64,000 nucleotides of DNA from Mycobacterium shinjukuense. GTDB lineage: Bacteria; Actinomycetota; Actinomycetes; Mycobacteriales; Mycobacteriaceae. The notes under the pieces were generated by a model. That model was not told the DNA's origin. It saw only the letters and a list, made by a program, of their open reading frames with translations, and ran no database searches. Positions 42,018-50,582 of the stretch are shown in pieces. A program made the position numbers and the translations under genes. The DNA is taken from positions 3,100,001-3,164,000 of the forward strand of contig NZ_AP022575.1 in the NCBI RefSeq assembly GCF_010730055.1, read 5' to 3'. How positions within the stretch are numbered: position 1 is the first letter of the stretch; each line of letters begins with the position of its first letter.

Positions 42018-42309
42018 CGGCGTGACCCGGGTCCGCCACCGTCAGCGGTGGCACGTCCTCCCCGACGCGCTCCCTGGCCTCGGCCATCACGTCGGCGACC
42101 GTCAGCCGAGCCTGCTCGGCGCTCTCCTGAGCCTTGCGCTCGGCCTCGCGGGTGGCGCGCAGGCCCCAGGCGGTCACGGCGACGGTCGCCTTACGCAGCG
42201 GTAGCTTCGTCACCGTCTTGCGTAGCCCCTCATACGCCACGGCCCCTACCAGGCCGGTCACCACCGTCGGCACCGCCCTCGCCACGAACCTATGCAACAC
42301 CATCGACAT
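42007..42309 (-). CDS. DUF1490 protein (Rv0968-like)
   Basis: This 100-residue protein has an N-terminal hydrophobic stretch (VPTVVTGLVGAVAYEGLRK) and a charged helical C-terminus (TREAERKAQESAEQARLTVA). DUF1490 proteins accompany P1B-type metal ATPases in actinobacteria. Rv0968 lies between csoR and ctpV, as here. AGGGAG precedes the ATG of MSMVLHRF. The C-terminal Asp/His end (DPGHAGDH) could touch metal. A chaperone or accessory role is inferred from context. Confidence 0.85.
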   Translation of the reverse strand: MSMVLHRFVARAVPTVVTGLVGAVAYEGLRKTVTKLPLRKATVAVTAWGLRATREAERKAQESAEQARLTVADVMAEARERVGEDVPPLTVADPGHAGDH

Positions 42310-42360
42310 CTCAAACGCTCCCTTCACATGGCCGGTCAATCGCCGGGAATCTGGTGATGG

Positions 42361-42717
42361 TCATACCGCGCTGGTGTCCGTCAGCTCCCCGACCGCCGGC
42401 TCGCCGACCGCGCCACCGCCGAGCTGGGCATGCGGACCGGTGAGCGCCGGCGTGAACTTCACGGCATCAATCAACTCTTCGATGGCCGCTTGCCCGCGGC
42501 CATCCAACACCGCCGCGGAAAAGCACGTCTCTAGGTGGTTGTGCAACATCACCCGGTTCACCCGTTCCAGCGAGGACTGGACCGCCGAAATCTGCTTCAT
42601 CACGTCCACGCAGTACGCGTCGGACTCCACCATCCGGATGATGCCATCGAGATGGCCCCTGACCGTCTTCAGCCGGTTCAGCGCCGAACTTTTCTTCGCG
42701 GTTATCTCGTCGCCCAT
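42361..42717 (-). CDS. csoR: Copper-sensing repressor CsoR
   Basis: This 118-residue DUF156 all-helical repressor releases DNA on binding Cu(I). The ligand set Cys36, His61 and Cys65 is intact (DAYCVDVM and LHNHLETC), with the same numbering as M. tuberculosis CsoR. Tyr35 and the N-terminal basic residues that bind DNA are also present. It is the first gene of the csoR-DUF1490-ctpV-DUF5134 operon. A near-perfect CsoR operator lies directly upstream, so the operon is autoregulated by copper. Confidence 0.95.
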   Translation of the reverse strand: MGDEITAKKSSALNRLKTVRGHLDGIIRMVESDAYCVDVMKQISAVQSSLERVNRVMLHNHLETCFSAAVLDGRGQAAIEELIDAVKFTPALTGPHAQLGGGAVGEPAVGELTDTSAV

Positions 42718-42730
42718 AGCACGATCGAGC

Positions 42731-42758
42731 ATACCCCACCCCACCTGGGGTGGGCTAC
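42731..42758 (-). promoter_or_regulatory. CsoR operator
   Basis: This is a GC-rich palindrome reading, on the minus strand, GTAGCCCACCCC then AGGTGGGGTGGGGTAT. It is centred about 28 nt upstream of the csoR ATG. It matches the GTAGCCCACCCC-N4-GGGGTGGGATAC operator of the M. tuberculosis cso operon as I recall it. CsoR without copper should bind here and repress the four-gene operon. Confidence 0.85.
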
Positions 42759-43174
42759 TCCGCCGCGCATGGCCGCAAGCTCGCAGGTCATGGGCGTGTG
42801 AATGGCGTGTCACGTTGATCCCCACGCTGGAACGCGGCCACGTCCCCACCTGACAGCGCGAACCGTTGGCCTTTCGCCCTCTGGTCGTCAAACCGTTTGA
42901 GCCAGTACCTCGGTGACCAGCCAGTCGCAGCATTCGATCGTGACGTCGGAGGTACAGCGTGGCCCGCGATCGTCCTGCGATCGTCATCGTCACGGAAAAT
43001 GGCCACCCGGACACATAGGGATCTAGCCAAGCCAGCCGGGACGGGAACCGGTCCCGGCACAAAAATCCTTTGGTATTCAGAACTTTCGCCAAGTCAGAAG
43101 TGCCGTTAGCGTACAATCGTTGGGTTCGACACACCTTCCGATAGCCAAGAAGTTTGGTGGCTAGGAGGACCACG
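42759..43174. other. Intergenic region between csoR and the PE_PGRS gene
   Basis: No gene is recognised. Short open frames on both strands lack ribosome sites. An inverted repeat CCGGGACGGGAACCGGTCCCGG lies near 43038. TACAAT at 43112-43117 is a good -10 element for the PE_PGRS gene, giving a leader of about 50 nt that contains GGAGGA before the ATG. Confidence 0.5.
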
Positions 43175-45139
43175 ATGTCGTATCTCATCGCGGCACCGGA
43201 CCTGTTGATGACAGCAGCGGCAGATGTGGCGGTTATCGGCTCCTCGGTCAGGGCGGCGAACCTGGCGGCTTTGGCTCCGACCAGCACGCTGATGGCGGCT
43301 GCTGGTGACGAAGTATCTGCGGCGATTGCAACGCTGCTTTCCGGCCACGCCAAGGAATACCAGGCGCTCAGTGCGCAGGTGGCGGCGTTTCATGAGCAAT
43401 TTGTGCGGGCATTGACTGCCGCCGGTCAGGCGTATGCGGCCGCGGAGGCGGCCAATGCCAACCCGCTGCAGACCCTCGTCGACGACACTCTGCGTGTGAT
43501 CAATGCGCCCACGAACTTCCTGTTGGGGCGTCCGTTGATCGGCGACGGCGTTGACGGCGCGCCCGGCACCGGGCAACCGGGTGGCGACGGCGGGATTCTG
43601 TGGGGCAATGGCGGCGCGGGCGGCTCGGGTGGCCCGGGTCAAAGTGGCGGGCGCGGCGGCAATGCCGGGTTGATCGGTAACGGCGGGGTCGGCGGCGCCG
43701 GCGGTATCGGCGGCGGGGCCGGCGGCACCGGCGGCACGGGCGGCTGGCTGCTGGGCAACGGCGGGGCCGGCGGCGTCGGCGGGCTCGGCATAGGAGCCAT
43801 CGCCGCTGGCACCGGCGGGTTGGGCGGAAGAGCGGTGTCCGTCTTCGGCGTCCCGGGAGCCACCGGCAGCGTCGGGGCGCAGCCAACGGTACTGTCGGTG
43901 TCTCAACAACAGGCGCTTGCTCTGCTCATGATGGCACCGGATGCGAATTTCCTGTTGATCGGCACGGACGGCACCAACCTCAGCAAAATCCTGGCCGACC
44001 CCGCTGGCACCCCGAACTTCCACGCGCTGATGCAGCAGAGCGTCACCTCGGCGTCGACGATCGTCGGGCACACCACCGTCTCCAACCCCTCGTGGACGAC
44101 CATGATGACCGGTGTGTGGAGCGAGACGGCCGGCGTGACCAACAACGTCTTCACCCCCTGGACGTACGACACATGGTCGACGGTGTTCAACCAACTCGAG
44201 AACACCTATGACACCGAGGTGAACACCACGGTCATCGCTAACTGGGAAATCATCACCGACATCGCCGGCGCCGGCTCGAACCCCGCCGACAACATCGAAT
44301 TCGTCCCGCAGATCGCGGGCGACACCAACTGGTTAGCGACGCAGAACCTGGTCGGCCAGAAGACCCAAACCGCCATTCTGAACGCCGATCCGTCCAAAGG
44401 GAATTTCATCTTCTCGTATTTCATCGGCGTCGATGAAAACGCGCACATGTACGGCGGCGATTCACCGCAGTACGCGGAGGCCATCCGGAACATGGACGTT
44501 AATCTCGGTTCCCAAACCATGGGCGGTGGTGGCCTGTTGGGAGCGGTATACGACTGGGAGGCGGCACACGGCGAGCAGTTTTCCACGCTCGTGGTCACCG
44601 ACCATGGTGAGATAGGACCCGACCAGTTCGGCCGCGGTCACGGCTTCCAATCACCCCGTGAGACAGCGACATTCCTCATCTTCGATCAGGCCGGCAATGA
44701 TTTGAGAGACGGGTTTATCAACAACTCCTGGCAAATCGTCAGTGTGACGCCAACGATCATGGATCAATTCGGCATTCCGCCGCTGCCGTATATGCAGGGG
44801 GCGCCCCTGACGTCCGCCGTCTTCGACAGCACCTACGTTGATCCCGGCGCCAACCTGTTCAGTGTGCTCAGCGCCGATTTCGCCGCACAGGGTTATCCCG
44901 ATATCGCGACCAACGTGAGGCTGGTGTCGCGCACGGTGGCGGCCACGATTCCCTACCTGGTGTACGAACAGGTAAGCAACATCGTCGATGCGGTGCCCAG
45001 CTTCTTACAGGTACCGGTCTCATGGATCGGCGCCGGCGCCTACCAGTCGGTTAACATTCCCGCACAGATCTGGGTCCGGCTCACCGGCGTGACCGGCAAC
45101 CAAATCATCCCGCCGGTACTCAACCCATTCCTGCCCTAG
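43175..45139 (+). CDS. PE_PGRS protein with C-terminal phosphodiesterase-like domain
   Basis: This 654-residue fusion has three parts. Residues 1-95 are a PE domain (MSYLIAAPDLLMTAAADVAV, ending YAAAEAANANPLQ), the ESX-5 export module. Residues 125-220 are a short PGRS of GGAGG-type repeats. Residues 245-560 resemble the nucleotide pyrophosphatase/phosphodiesterase (alkaline phosphatase superfamily) fold. The metal and catalytic residues are visible: Asp265 (LIGTDGTN), candidate nucleophile Ser303 (TTVSNPSWTTMMTG), Asp420 and His424 (GVDENAH), Asp476-His477 (VVTDHGE) and His489 (GRGHGF). A secreted or surface phosphoesterase is inferred. GGAGGA precedes the ATG. Confidence 0.82.
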   Translation: MSYLIAAPDLLMTAAADVAVIGSSVRAANLAALAPTSTLMAAAGDEVSAAIATLLSGHAKEYQALSAQVAAFHEQFVRALTAAGQAYAAAEAANANPLQTLVDDTLRVINAPTNFLLGRPLIGDGVDGAPGTGQPGGDGGILWGNGGAGGSGGPGQSGGRGGNAGLIGNGGVGGAGGIGGGAGGTGGTGGWLLGNGGAGGVGGLGIGAIAAGTGGLGGRAVSVFGVPGATGSVGAQPTVLSVSQQQALALLMMAPDANFLLIGTDGTNLSKILADPAGTPNFHALMQQSVTSASTIVGHTTVSNPSWTTMMTGVWSETAGVTNNVFTPWTYDTWSTVFNQLENTYDTEVNTTVIANWEIITDIAGAGSNPADNIEFVPQIAGDTNWLATQNLVGQKTQTAILNADPSKGNFIFSYFIGVDENAHMYGGDSPQYAEAIRNMDVNLGSQTMGGGGLLGAVYDWEAAHGEQFSTLVVTDHGEIGPDQFGRGHGFQSPRETATFLIFDQAGNDLRDGFINNSWQIVSVTPTIMDQFGIPPLPYMQGAPLTSAVFDSTYVDPGANLFSVLSADFAAQGYPDIATNVRLVSRTVAATIPYLVYEQVSNIVDAVPSFLQVPVSWIGAGAYQSVNIPAQIWVRLTGVTGNQIIPPVLNPFLP

Positions 45140-45312
45140 AACGCCACCCACGTACTGGCAGTTGGTGGGATAGGGTCGACGGCTGCGGTTAGGGATGCGG
45201 CCCAACCCCGAGTCAGTGCGCAGGCGCGGCCGGGGTGGCGCCCCAACTCGCATGACGCCCCGTGCGTGGGTGGTCTGCGCGCGGGTGGGCCGCGGCAGAC
45301 GGCGTGTGACGT

Positions 45313-45396
45313 TGGTGGCAGGTGCAGGATTCGAACCTGCGTAGCTTTCGCGACGGATTTACAGTCCGCTCCCATTGGCCGCTCGGGCAACCTGCC
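45313..45396 (-). tRNA. tRNA-Tyr (GTA)
   Basis: The minus-strand sequence begins GGCAGGTTGCCCGAGCGG and ends GCACCTGCCACCA. The acceptor stem GGCAGGT/ACCTGCC is perfect. The anticodon loop is CTGTAAA with anticodon GTA. A long class II variable arm follows, and the T-arm is GCAGGTTCGAATCCTGC. CCA is encoded. It is 84 nt including CCA. It lies just upstream of yajQ on the opposite strand. Confidence 0.96.
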
Positions 45397-45465
45397 GCCT
45401 AGCAGGGTACAACGACCGGGTAGACAGAGCACACACGGCTATCTCGTGAAGGAGGGACGCACCGC

Positions 45466-45957
45466 ATGGCCGAGTCATCGTTCGACATCGTCAGCAAGGT
45501 CGACCGGCAAGAGGTCGACAACGCACTCAACCAAGCCGCCAAGGAACTGGCCACCCGCTTCGACTTCCGGGGCACCGATACCAAGATCGCGTGGAAGGGC
45601 GACGAGGCCGTCGAGCTCACCTCGTCCACCGAGGAGCGCGTCAAGGCCGCCGTCGAGGTCTTCAAGGAAAAGCTGATCCGCCGCGACATCTCGCTGAAGG
45701 CCTTCGACGCCGGCGAGCCGCAGGCCTCCGGCAAGACGTTCAAAGTCACCGGCACCCTCAAGCAGGGCATCAGCAGCGACAACGCCAAGAAGATCACCAA
45801 GCTCATCCGCGACGAGGGGCCCAAGACCGTCAAGACCCAGATCCAGGGCGACGAGGTCCGCGTCACCAGCAAGAAGAAGGACGACCTGCAGGCCGTCATC
45901 GCGATGCTGAAGAAGGCCGACCTCGATGTGGCGCTGCAGTTCGTCAACTACCGATAG
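45466..45957 (+). CDS. YajQ-family nucleotide-binding protein
   Basis: This 163-residue protein of the UPF0234/YajQ family has two ferredoxin-like domains. It begins SSFDIVSKVDRQEVDNALNQ, has TRFDFRGTDTKIAWKGDEAV, and ends KKADLDVALQFVNYR, all diagnostic. Members bind nucleotides including cyclic di-GMP in some bacteria. The direct role in mycobacteria is unknown. GGAGGG precedes the ATG. It corresponds to Rv0566c with conserved downstream genes. Confidence 0.93.
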   Translation: MAESSFDIVSKVDRQEVDNALNQAAKELATRFDFRGTDTKIAWKGDEAVELTSSTEERVKAAVEVFKEKLIRRDISLKAFDAGEPQASGKTFKVTGTLKQGISSDNAKKITKLIRDEGPKTVKTQIQGDEVRVTSKKKDDLQAVIAMLKKADLDVALQFVNYR

Positions 45958-46057
45958 CCGCCGCGAGCGTAACGCCACCGCGACATCGAGCGCCGATTTT
46001 CGCCGTAAGGCTACGCTTGCGGCCCCAGCCAGGCTGGTGGTGCCTAGTCTGAGTGAC

Positions 46058-47539
46058 GTGACTCCCCAAGATACCGGCTACCTGGACGTCGTCATCGTTG
46101 GCGCAGGCATCTCCGGCCTCGGCGCGGCCTACCGGATCATCGAGCGCAACCCGGACCTGACCTACACCATCCTGGAGCGGCGCGCACGGATCGGCGGCAC
46201 GTGGGATCTGTTCCGCTACCCCGGAGTGCGGTCCGACAGCAGCATGTTCACACTGTCGTTTCCGTTCGAGCCGTGGACCCGACAGGAAGGCGTCGCCGAC
46301 GGCGCCCACATCCGGGAGTATTTGACCAGCACCGCCCGCAAGCACGGCATCGACCGCCACATCCAGTTCAACAGCTATGTGCGTCGCGCGGACTGGGATT
46401 CATCCACCGACACCTGGACCGTCACCGTCGAACAAGACGGGGCCCAGCGGCATCTCCGCAGCAGGTTCGTGTTCTTCGGCAGCGGCTACTACGACTACGA
46501 CCAGGGCTACACCCCCGATTTTCCCGGCATCGAGCGGTTCGCCGGCACCGTCATCCACCCGCAACAGTGGCCGGAGCACCTGGACTACGCCGGCAAGAGG
46601 ATCGTGGTGATCGGCAGCGGGGCCACCGCCGTCACGCTGATCCCGTCACTGACCGACAAGGCGGCCAAGGTCACCATGCTGCAGCGCTCGCCGACCTACC
46701 TCATCTCGGCGTCCAGATACAGCAGGATGGCCGCCGTCGTTCGTAAGGTGTTGCCGCGCAGGGCTTCCCATGCGATCATGCGGACCTACACCGCGTTGAC
46801 GGAAGCGGTCGTCTGGTTTTTGGCGCGCAAGCTGCCCGGCGTGATGAAGTGGCTGCTGCGCCGCAGCGCGATCAACAACCTGCCCGACGGGTACGACGTC
46901 GACACCCACTTCAAGCCGCGGTACAACCCGTGGGATCAGCGGTTGTGCCTGATCCCCGATGCCGACCTGTACCGCGCCATCACCGAAGGCCGCGCCGACG
47001 TCGTCACCGACCACATCGACCACGTCGACGCCACCGGCATCGCGCTGCAATCCGGCGGGCACCTGGACGCGGACATCATCGTCACCGCCACCGGCCTGCG
47101 ACTGCAGGCCCTGGGCGGGGTCGCGATCAGTCTCGATGGGGTAGCGATCGATCCCCGCGACCGCTTCGTCTACAAGGCGCACATGCTCGAAGACGTGCCC
47201 AACCTGTTCTGGTGTGTGGGCTACACCAACGCGTCCTGGACGTTGCGCGCCGACATGACGGCGCGGGCCACGGCAAAACTGCTGGCGCACATGGCCTCCC
47301 ACGGCTACACCCACGCGAGCCCGCATCTCGGGGACAAACCGATGGCGGAAAAGCCGTCCTGGGACATTCAGGCCGGCTATGTGCGGCGCGCCCCGCACGC
47401 GCTGCCCAAGTCGGGCACCAAGCGGCCGTGGAATGTGCGGCAGAACTACTTCGCCGACGCCCTCGACTACCGGTTCGACCGCATCGAGGAGGCCATGGTG
47501 TTCGGCCGCGCCGCCGACCGAGCGGCCATGGCCGGCTAA
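46058..47539 (+). CDS. FAD-dependent Baeyer-Villiger-type monooxygenase
   Basis: This 493-residue flavoprotein resembles Rv0565c. It has the FAD motif VVIVGAGISGLGAAYRI, a GGTW motif (RIGGTWDLFRYPGVRSDS) and a second Rossmann motif IVVIGSGATAVTLI for NADPH. These are the marks of class B flavin monooxygenases that oxygenate ketones or sulfides. The start GTG of VTPQDTGYLDVV is preferred over an upstream open stretch that overlaps yajQ. gpsA follows after 23 nt, suggesting co-transcription. Substrate unknown. Confidence 0.88.
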   Translation: MTPQDTGYLDVVIVGAGISGLGAAYRIIERNPDLTYTILERRARIGGTWDLFRYPGVRSDSSMFTLSFPFEPWTRQEGVADGAHIREYLTSTARKHGIDRHIQFNSYVRRADWDSSTDTWTVTVEQDGAQRHLRSRFVFFGSGYYDYDQGYTPDFPGIERFAGTVIHPQQWPEHLDYAGKRIVVIGSGATAVTLIPSLTDKAAKVTMLQRSPTYLISASRYSRMAAVVRKVLPRRASHAIMRTYTALTEAVVWFLARKLPGVMKWLLRRSAINNLPDGYDVDTHFKPRYNPWDQRLCLIPDADLYRAITEGRADVVTDHIDHVDATGIALQSGGHLDADIIVTATGLRLQALGGVAISLDGVAIDPRDRFVYKAHMLEDVPNLFWCVGYTNASWTLRADMTARATAKLLAHMASHGYTHASPHLGDKPMAEKPSWDIQAGYVRRAPHALPKSGTKRPWNVRQNYFADALDYRFDRIEEAMVFGRAADRAAMAG

Positions 47540-47562
47540 TCCGCAAGGCTACGCTGATCCCC

Positions 47563-48588
47563 ATGGCAGCCGACAAGCGCGAACCCAAAGTCGTTGTCCT
47601 CGGAGGCGGTTCCTGGGGCACCACGGTGGCGTCCATCTGCTCGCGGCGCGCGCCGACGCTGCAGTGGGTGCGCTCGCCGGTCACCGCGGCCGACATCAAC
47701 GACAACCACCGCAACAGCCGCTACCTGGGCAACGACGTCGTGCTCAGCGAGACCTTGCGCGCCACCACCGACTTCGCCGAAGCCGCCAATTGCGCCGACG
47801 TTGTCGTCATGGGTGTACCCTCGCACGGTTTTCGGGGCGTGCTCACCGAACTGAGCAAAGAACTGCGGCCCTGGGTGCCGGTGGTGTCGCTGGTCAAGGG
47901 GCTCGAGCAGGGCACCAACATGCGGATGTCGCAGATCATCGAGGAGATCCTGCCGGGGCACCCGGCCGGTATCCTCGCCGGGCCGAACATCGCCCGCGAG
48001 GTGGCCGAGGGCTACGCGGCGGCGGCGGTGCTGGCGATGCCCGACCAGCATCTGGCGACCCGGCTGGCGGCGCTGTTTCGCACCCGACGGTTCCGCGTGT
48101 ACACCACCGATGACGTGGTCGGCGTGGAAATGGCGGGCGCGCTGAAGAACGTCTTCGCCATCGCCGTCGGGATGGGCTACTCGCTGGGCATCGGCGAGAA
48201 CACCCGCGCGCTGGTGATCGCCCGCGCGTTGCGCGAGATGACCAAGCTGGGCGTGGCGATGGGCGGGCACCCCGACACCTTCCCCGGGCTGGCCGGGCTG
48301 GGCGACCTGATCGTCACCTGCACCAGCCAGCGCAGCCGCAACCGTCACGTGGGTGAACAGCTGGGCGCCGGCAAGAAGATCGACGAGATCATTGCCTCGA
48401 TGAACCAGGTCGCCGAGGGCGTCAAGGCGGCCGGGGTGATCATGAAATTCGCTGACGAGTTCGGGCTGAACATGCCCATCGCGCGGGAGGTGGACGCCGT
48501 CATCAACCACGGCTCGACCGTGGAACAGGCCTATCGCGGCCTGGCCGCCGAGGTTCCGGGACACGAGGTCCACGGCTCAGGGTTCTAG
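47563..48588 (+). CDS. gpsA: Glycerol-3-phosphate dehydrogenase [NAD(P)+]
   Basis: This makes sn-glycerol-3-phosphate from dihydroxyacetone phosphate for phospholipid synthesis. The N-terminal Rossmann motif is VVVLGGGSWGTTVASI. The catalytic Lys lies in VEMAGALKNVFAIAVGM, and substrate-binding residues lie in GLAGLGDLIVTCTSQRSRN. The length of 341 residues equals Rv0564c (gpdA1). The ATG start has no strong ribosome site. It ends three bases before the htpX stop on the other strand. Confidence 0.93.
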   Translation: MAADKREPKVVVLGGGSWGTTVASICSRRAPTLQWVRSPVTAADINDNHRNSRYLGNDVVLSETLRATTDFAEAANCADVVVMGVPSHGFRGVLTELSKELRPWVPVVSLVKGLEQGTNMRMSQIIEEILPGHPAGILAGPNIAREVAEGYAAAAVLAMPDQHLATRLAALFRTRRFRVYTTDDVVGVEMAGALKNVFAIAVGMGYSLGIGENTRALVIARALREMTKLGVAMGGHPDTFPGLAGLGDLIVTCTSQRSRNRHVGEQLGAGKKIDEIIASMNQVAEGVKAAGVIMKFADEFGLNMPIAREVDAVINHGSTVEQAYRGLAAEVPGHEVHGSGF

Positions 48589-48591
48589 GGG

Positions 48592-49455
48592 TCACCCCCG
48601 CGCCATGGCCTCCAGCCGGCGGATGCGGTCCTCGATCGGCGGGTGTGTGGAAAACAGCGCACCAATCCGCTCCCCGGCACGAAACGGGTTGGCGATCATC
48701 AGGTGCGCCTGGCTGGCCAGCTGCGGCTCCGGGGGCAGCGGGGCCAGCTGCACGCCGCCGGAGATCTTGCGCAGCGCCGACGCCAACGCCAACGGGTCGC
48801 CGGTCAGCACCGCACCCGACTCGTCGGCCTGGTACTCCCGCGATCGTGACACCGCCAACCGCACCACCGTGGCGGCTATCGGTCCCAGCAACGAAACCAG
48901 CAGCAGTGCAAAGGGATTGGCGCCTTGGTCTCGGTCGCCCCCGAAGGCGCCGAACCACATGGCCATGTTGGCCAGCGCGGTGATCACCGACGCCAGCGCA
49001 CCGGCCACACAGGAGATCAGGATGTCGCGGTTGTAGACGTGCGACAGCTCGTGGCCCAGCACGGCGCGCAGCTCGCGCTCGTTGAGGATGCGCAGGATGC
49101 CGGTGGTGCAGCACACCGCGGCGTTGCGGGGGTTACGGCCGGTGGCGAACGCATTGGGCGCATTGGTGTCGCTGATGTACAGCCGCGGCATCGGCTGATG
49201 TGCGCTGGTGGCCAACTCGCGCACGATCCGGTACATCGCGGGCGCCTGCAGCTCGGATACCGGCTGCGCGTGCATCGCCCGCAGCGCCAACTTGTCGCTG
49301 TTGTAGTAGGTGTAGAGGTTGATCCCGATGGCAAACAGCGCGGCCAGGATCAGCGCCGTCCTGCCGAACATCGCGCCCACGGCCACGATCATCGTGGACA
49401 TGCCGACCAACAGCACGAAGGTCTTCAGCCTGTTGGCATGCGGATGCCAGGTCAT
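48592..49455 (-). CDS. htpX: HtpX membrane metalloprotease
   Basis: This M48 zinc protease of the inner membrane degrades misfolded membrane proteins. The 287 residues include two N-terminal helices (TFVLLVGMSTMIVAVGAMFG and ALILAALFAIGINLYTYY), the zinc site LGHELSHVYNRD (HExxH) and the third ligand region SREYQADE. Two more helices follow the HExxH. GAGGAGGG precedes the ATG. It converges with gpsA, the stops being 3 nt apart. Confidence 0.95.
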   Translation of the reverse strand: MTWHPHANRLKTFVLLVGMSTMIVAVGAMFGRTALILAALFAIGINLYTYYNSDKLALRAMHAQPVSELQAPAMYRIVRELATSAHQPMPRLYISDTNAPNAFATGRNPRNAAVCCTTGILRILNERELRAVLGHELSHVYNRDILISCVAGALASVITALANMAMWFGAFGGDRDQGANPFALLLVSLLGPIAATVVRLAVSRSREYQADESGAVLTGDPLALASALRKISGGVQLAPLPPEPQLASQAHLMIANPFRAGERIGALFSTHPPIEDRIRRLEAMARG

Positions 49456-49552
49456 CAGTGTGCCCTCCTCGGAAACGTGGGAACACCCGGTTGTGCTGGT
49501 TACTGCCCATTCAACGCCCACCACGACCCGCCGGGTTCCACGACGCCGGGTG

Positions 49553-50572
49553 CTAGCCGTGCCGGCTGACGGTGTATTCGACCAGCGCGGCCAGCGCGCG
49601 CCGGCCGGGCTCATCGGGCAGCAGGTCCAGCTCGTGACGCGCCTGGGCGGCGTACTGCGCCAGCACGTCTTTGGCCTTGGCCATGCCCGGCGATGCCCGC
49701 AACAGGGTCAGCGCCTCGGCCACCTCCGTGTCGTCGTGGACCGGTCCGGCCAGCAACGTGCGCAGCCGTGCGCCCTCGGACCCGGTGTCGCGCAGCGCGT
49801 AGAGCATCGGCAAGGTGTGCACCCCTTCGCGCACATCGGTGCCGGGCACCTTCCCCGACTCCTCGGAGTCGCTGTCGATGTCGATGATGTCGTCGGCGAT
49901 CTGAAACGCGGTGCCCACGATGTCGCCGAGACGACTCAGCCGTTCCACCTGATCCTCGTCGGCGCCGGAGAACATCCCGCCGAACCGGCCCGCCGCCCCG
50001 ATCAGCGAGCCCGTCTTCTCGTGGACCACCTTCAGGTACTGCTCGATGGAATCCGCCCCCGCCGGGGTTCCGCGGGTCTCGCGCATCTGCCCGGTCACCA
50101 GCTGCGCGAAGGTGTCGGCGATGATCCGCACCGCGTGCGGCCCCAGCCGCGACACCAGCCGCGACGCCGTCGCCAACAGGTAGTCGCCGGCCAGGATGGC
50201 CACGTTGTTGCCCCAGCGGGCGTTGGCGCTGGGTGCGCCGCGGCGGACCTGCGCCTCGTCCATCACATCGTCGTGGTACAGCGTCGCCAGGTGGATCAGC
50301 TCGATGACGGCGCCGGCGATGACGACTTCCTGCGCATCCGGGTTGGGCCCGATCTGCGCGGCCAGCACCGTGAACAGCGGGCGAAACCGCTTACCGCCGG
50401 CCAGGAACAGGTGCAGCAGCGAGTCGGTCATCACCTCGTCGGCGCCGCGCAGCTCGGCATCCATCAGCCGCTCGATCCGGGCGACCCCGTCACGCACGGT
50501 CTGCGCGAACACGGCGTCGCCGAAGTCGACGCCTGCCACCACCGTCGCCGGAGTTCCCATTCGAACCAACAT
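49553..50572 (-). CDS. grcC1: Polyprenyl diphosphate synthase GrcC1
   Basis: This trans-prenyltransferase builds the long isoprenoid diphosphate used for the menaquinone tail. The aspartate-rich motifs are LYHDDVMDEAQVRRG (first DDxxD) and QIADDIIDIDSDSEESG (second). GGKRFRPL is the usual upstream block. It has about 339 residues. Starts at 50572 (MLVRMGTP) or 50560 (MGTPATVV) are possible. The divergent menJ gene starts only a few bases away, so the promoter must lie inside menJ's 5' coding region. Confidence 0.9.
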   Translation of the reverse strand: MLVRMGTPATVVAGVDFGDAVFAQTVRDGVARIERLMDAELRGADEVMTDSLLHLFLAGGKRFRPLFTVLAAQIGPNPDAQEVVIAGAVIELIHLATLYHDDVMDEAQVRRGAPSANARWGNNVAILAGDYLLATASRLVSRLGPHAVRIIADTFAQLVTGQMRETRGTPAGADSIEQYLKVVHEKTGSLIGAAGRFGGMFSGADEDQVERLSRLGDIVGTAFQIADDIIDIDSDSEESGKVPGTDVREGVHTLPMLYALRDTGSEGARLRTLLAGPVHDDTEVAEALTLLRASPGMAKAKDVLAQYAAQARHELDLLPDEPGRRALAALVEYTVSRHG

Positions 50573-50582
50573 ACTGGTGGGC

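Noticed and set aside
43681..43790. Tandem GGCGG-rich repeats that might suggest a CRISPR or VNTR array
   Set aside because: They are coding PGRS repeats without uniform unit length or spacers; no CRISPR array or cas gene is visible anywhere in the window.
43639..43863. Proline-rich minus-strand frame within the PE_PGRS gene
   Set aside because: It is the complement of GGC/GCC-rich PGRS repeats; the plus-strand frame has a ribosome site, PE domain and catalytic motifs.
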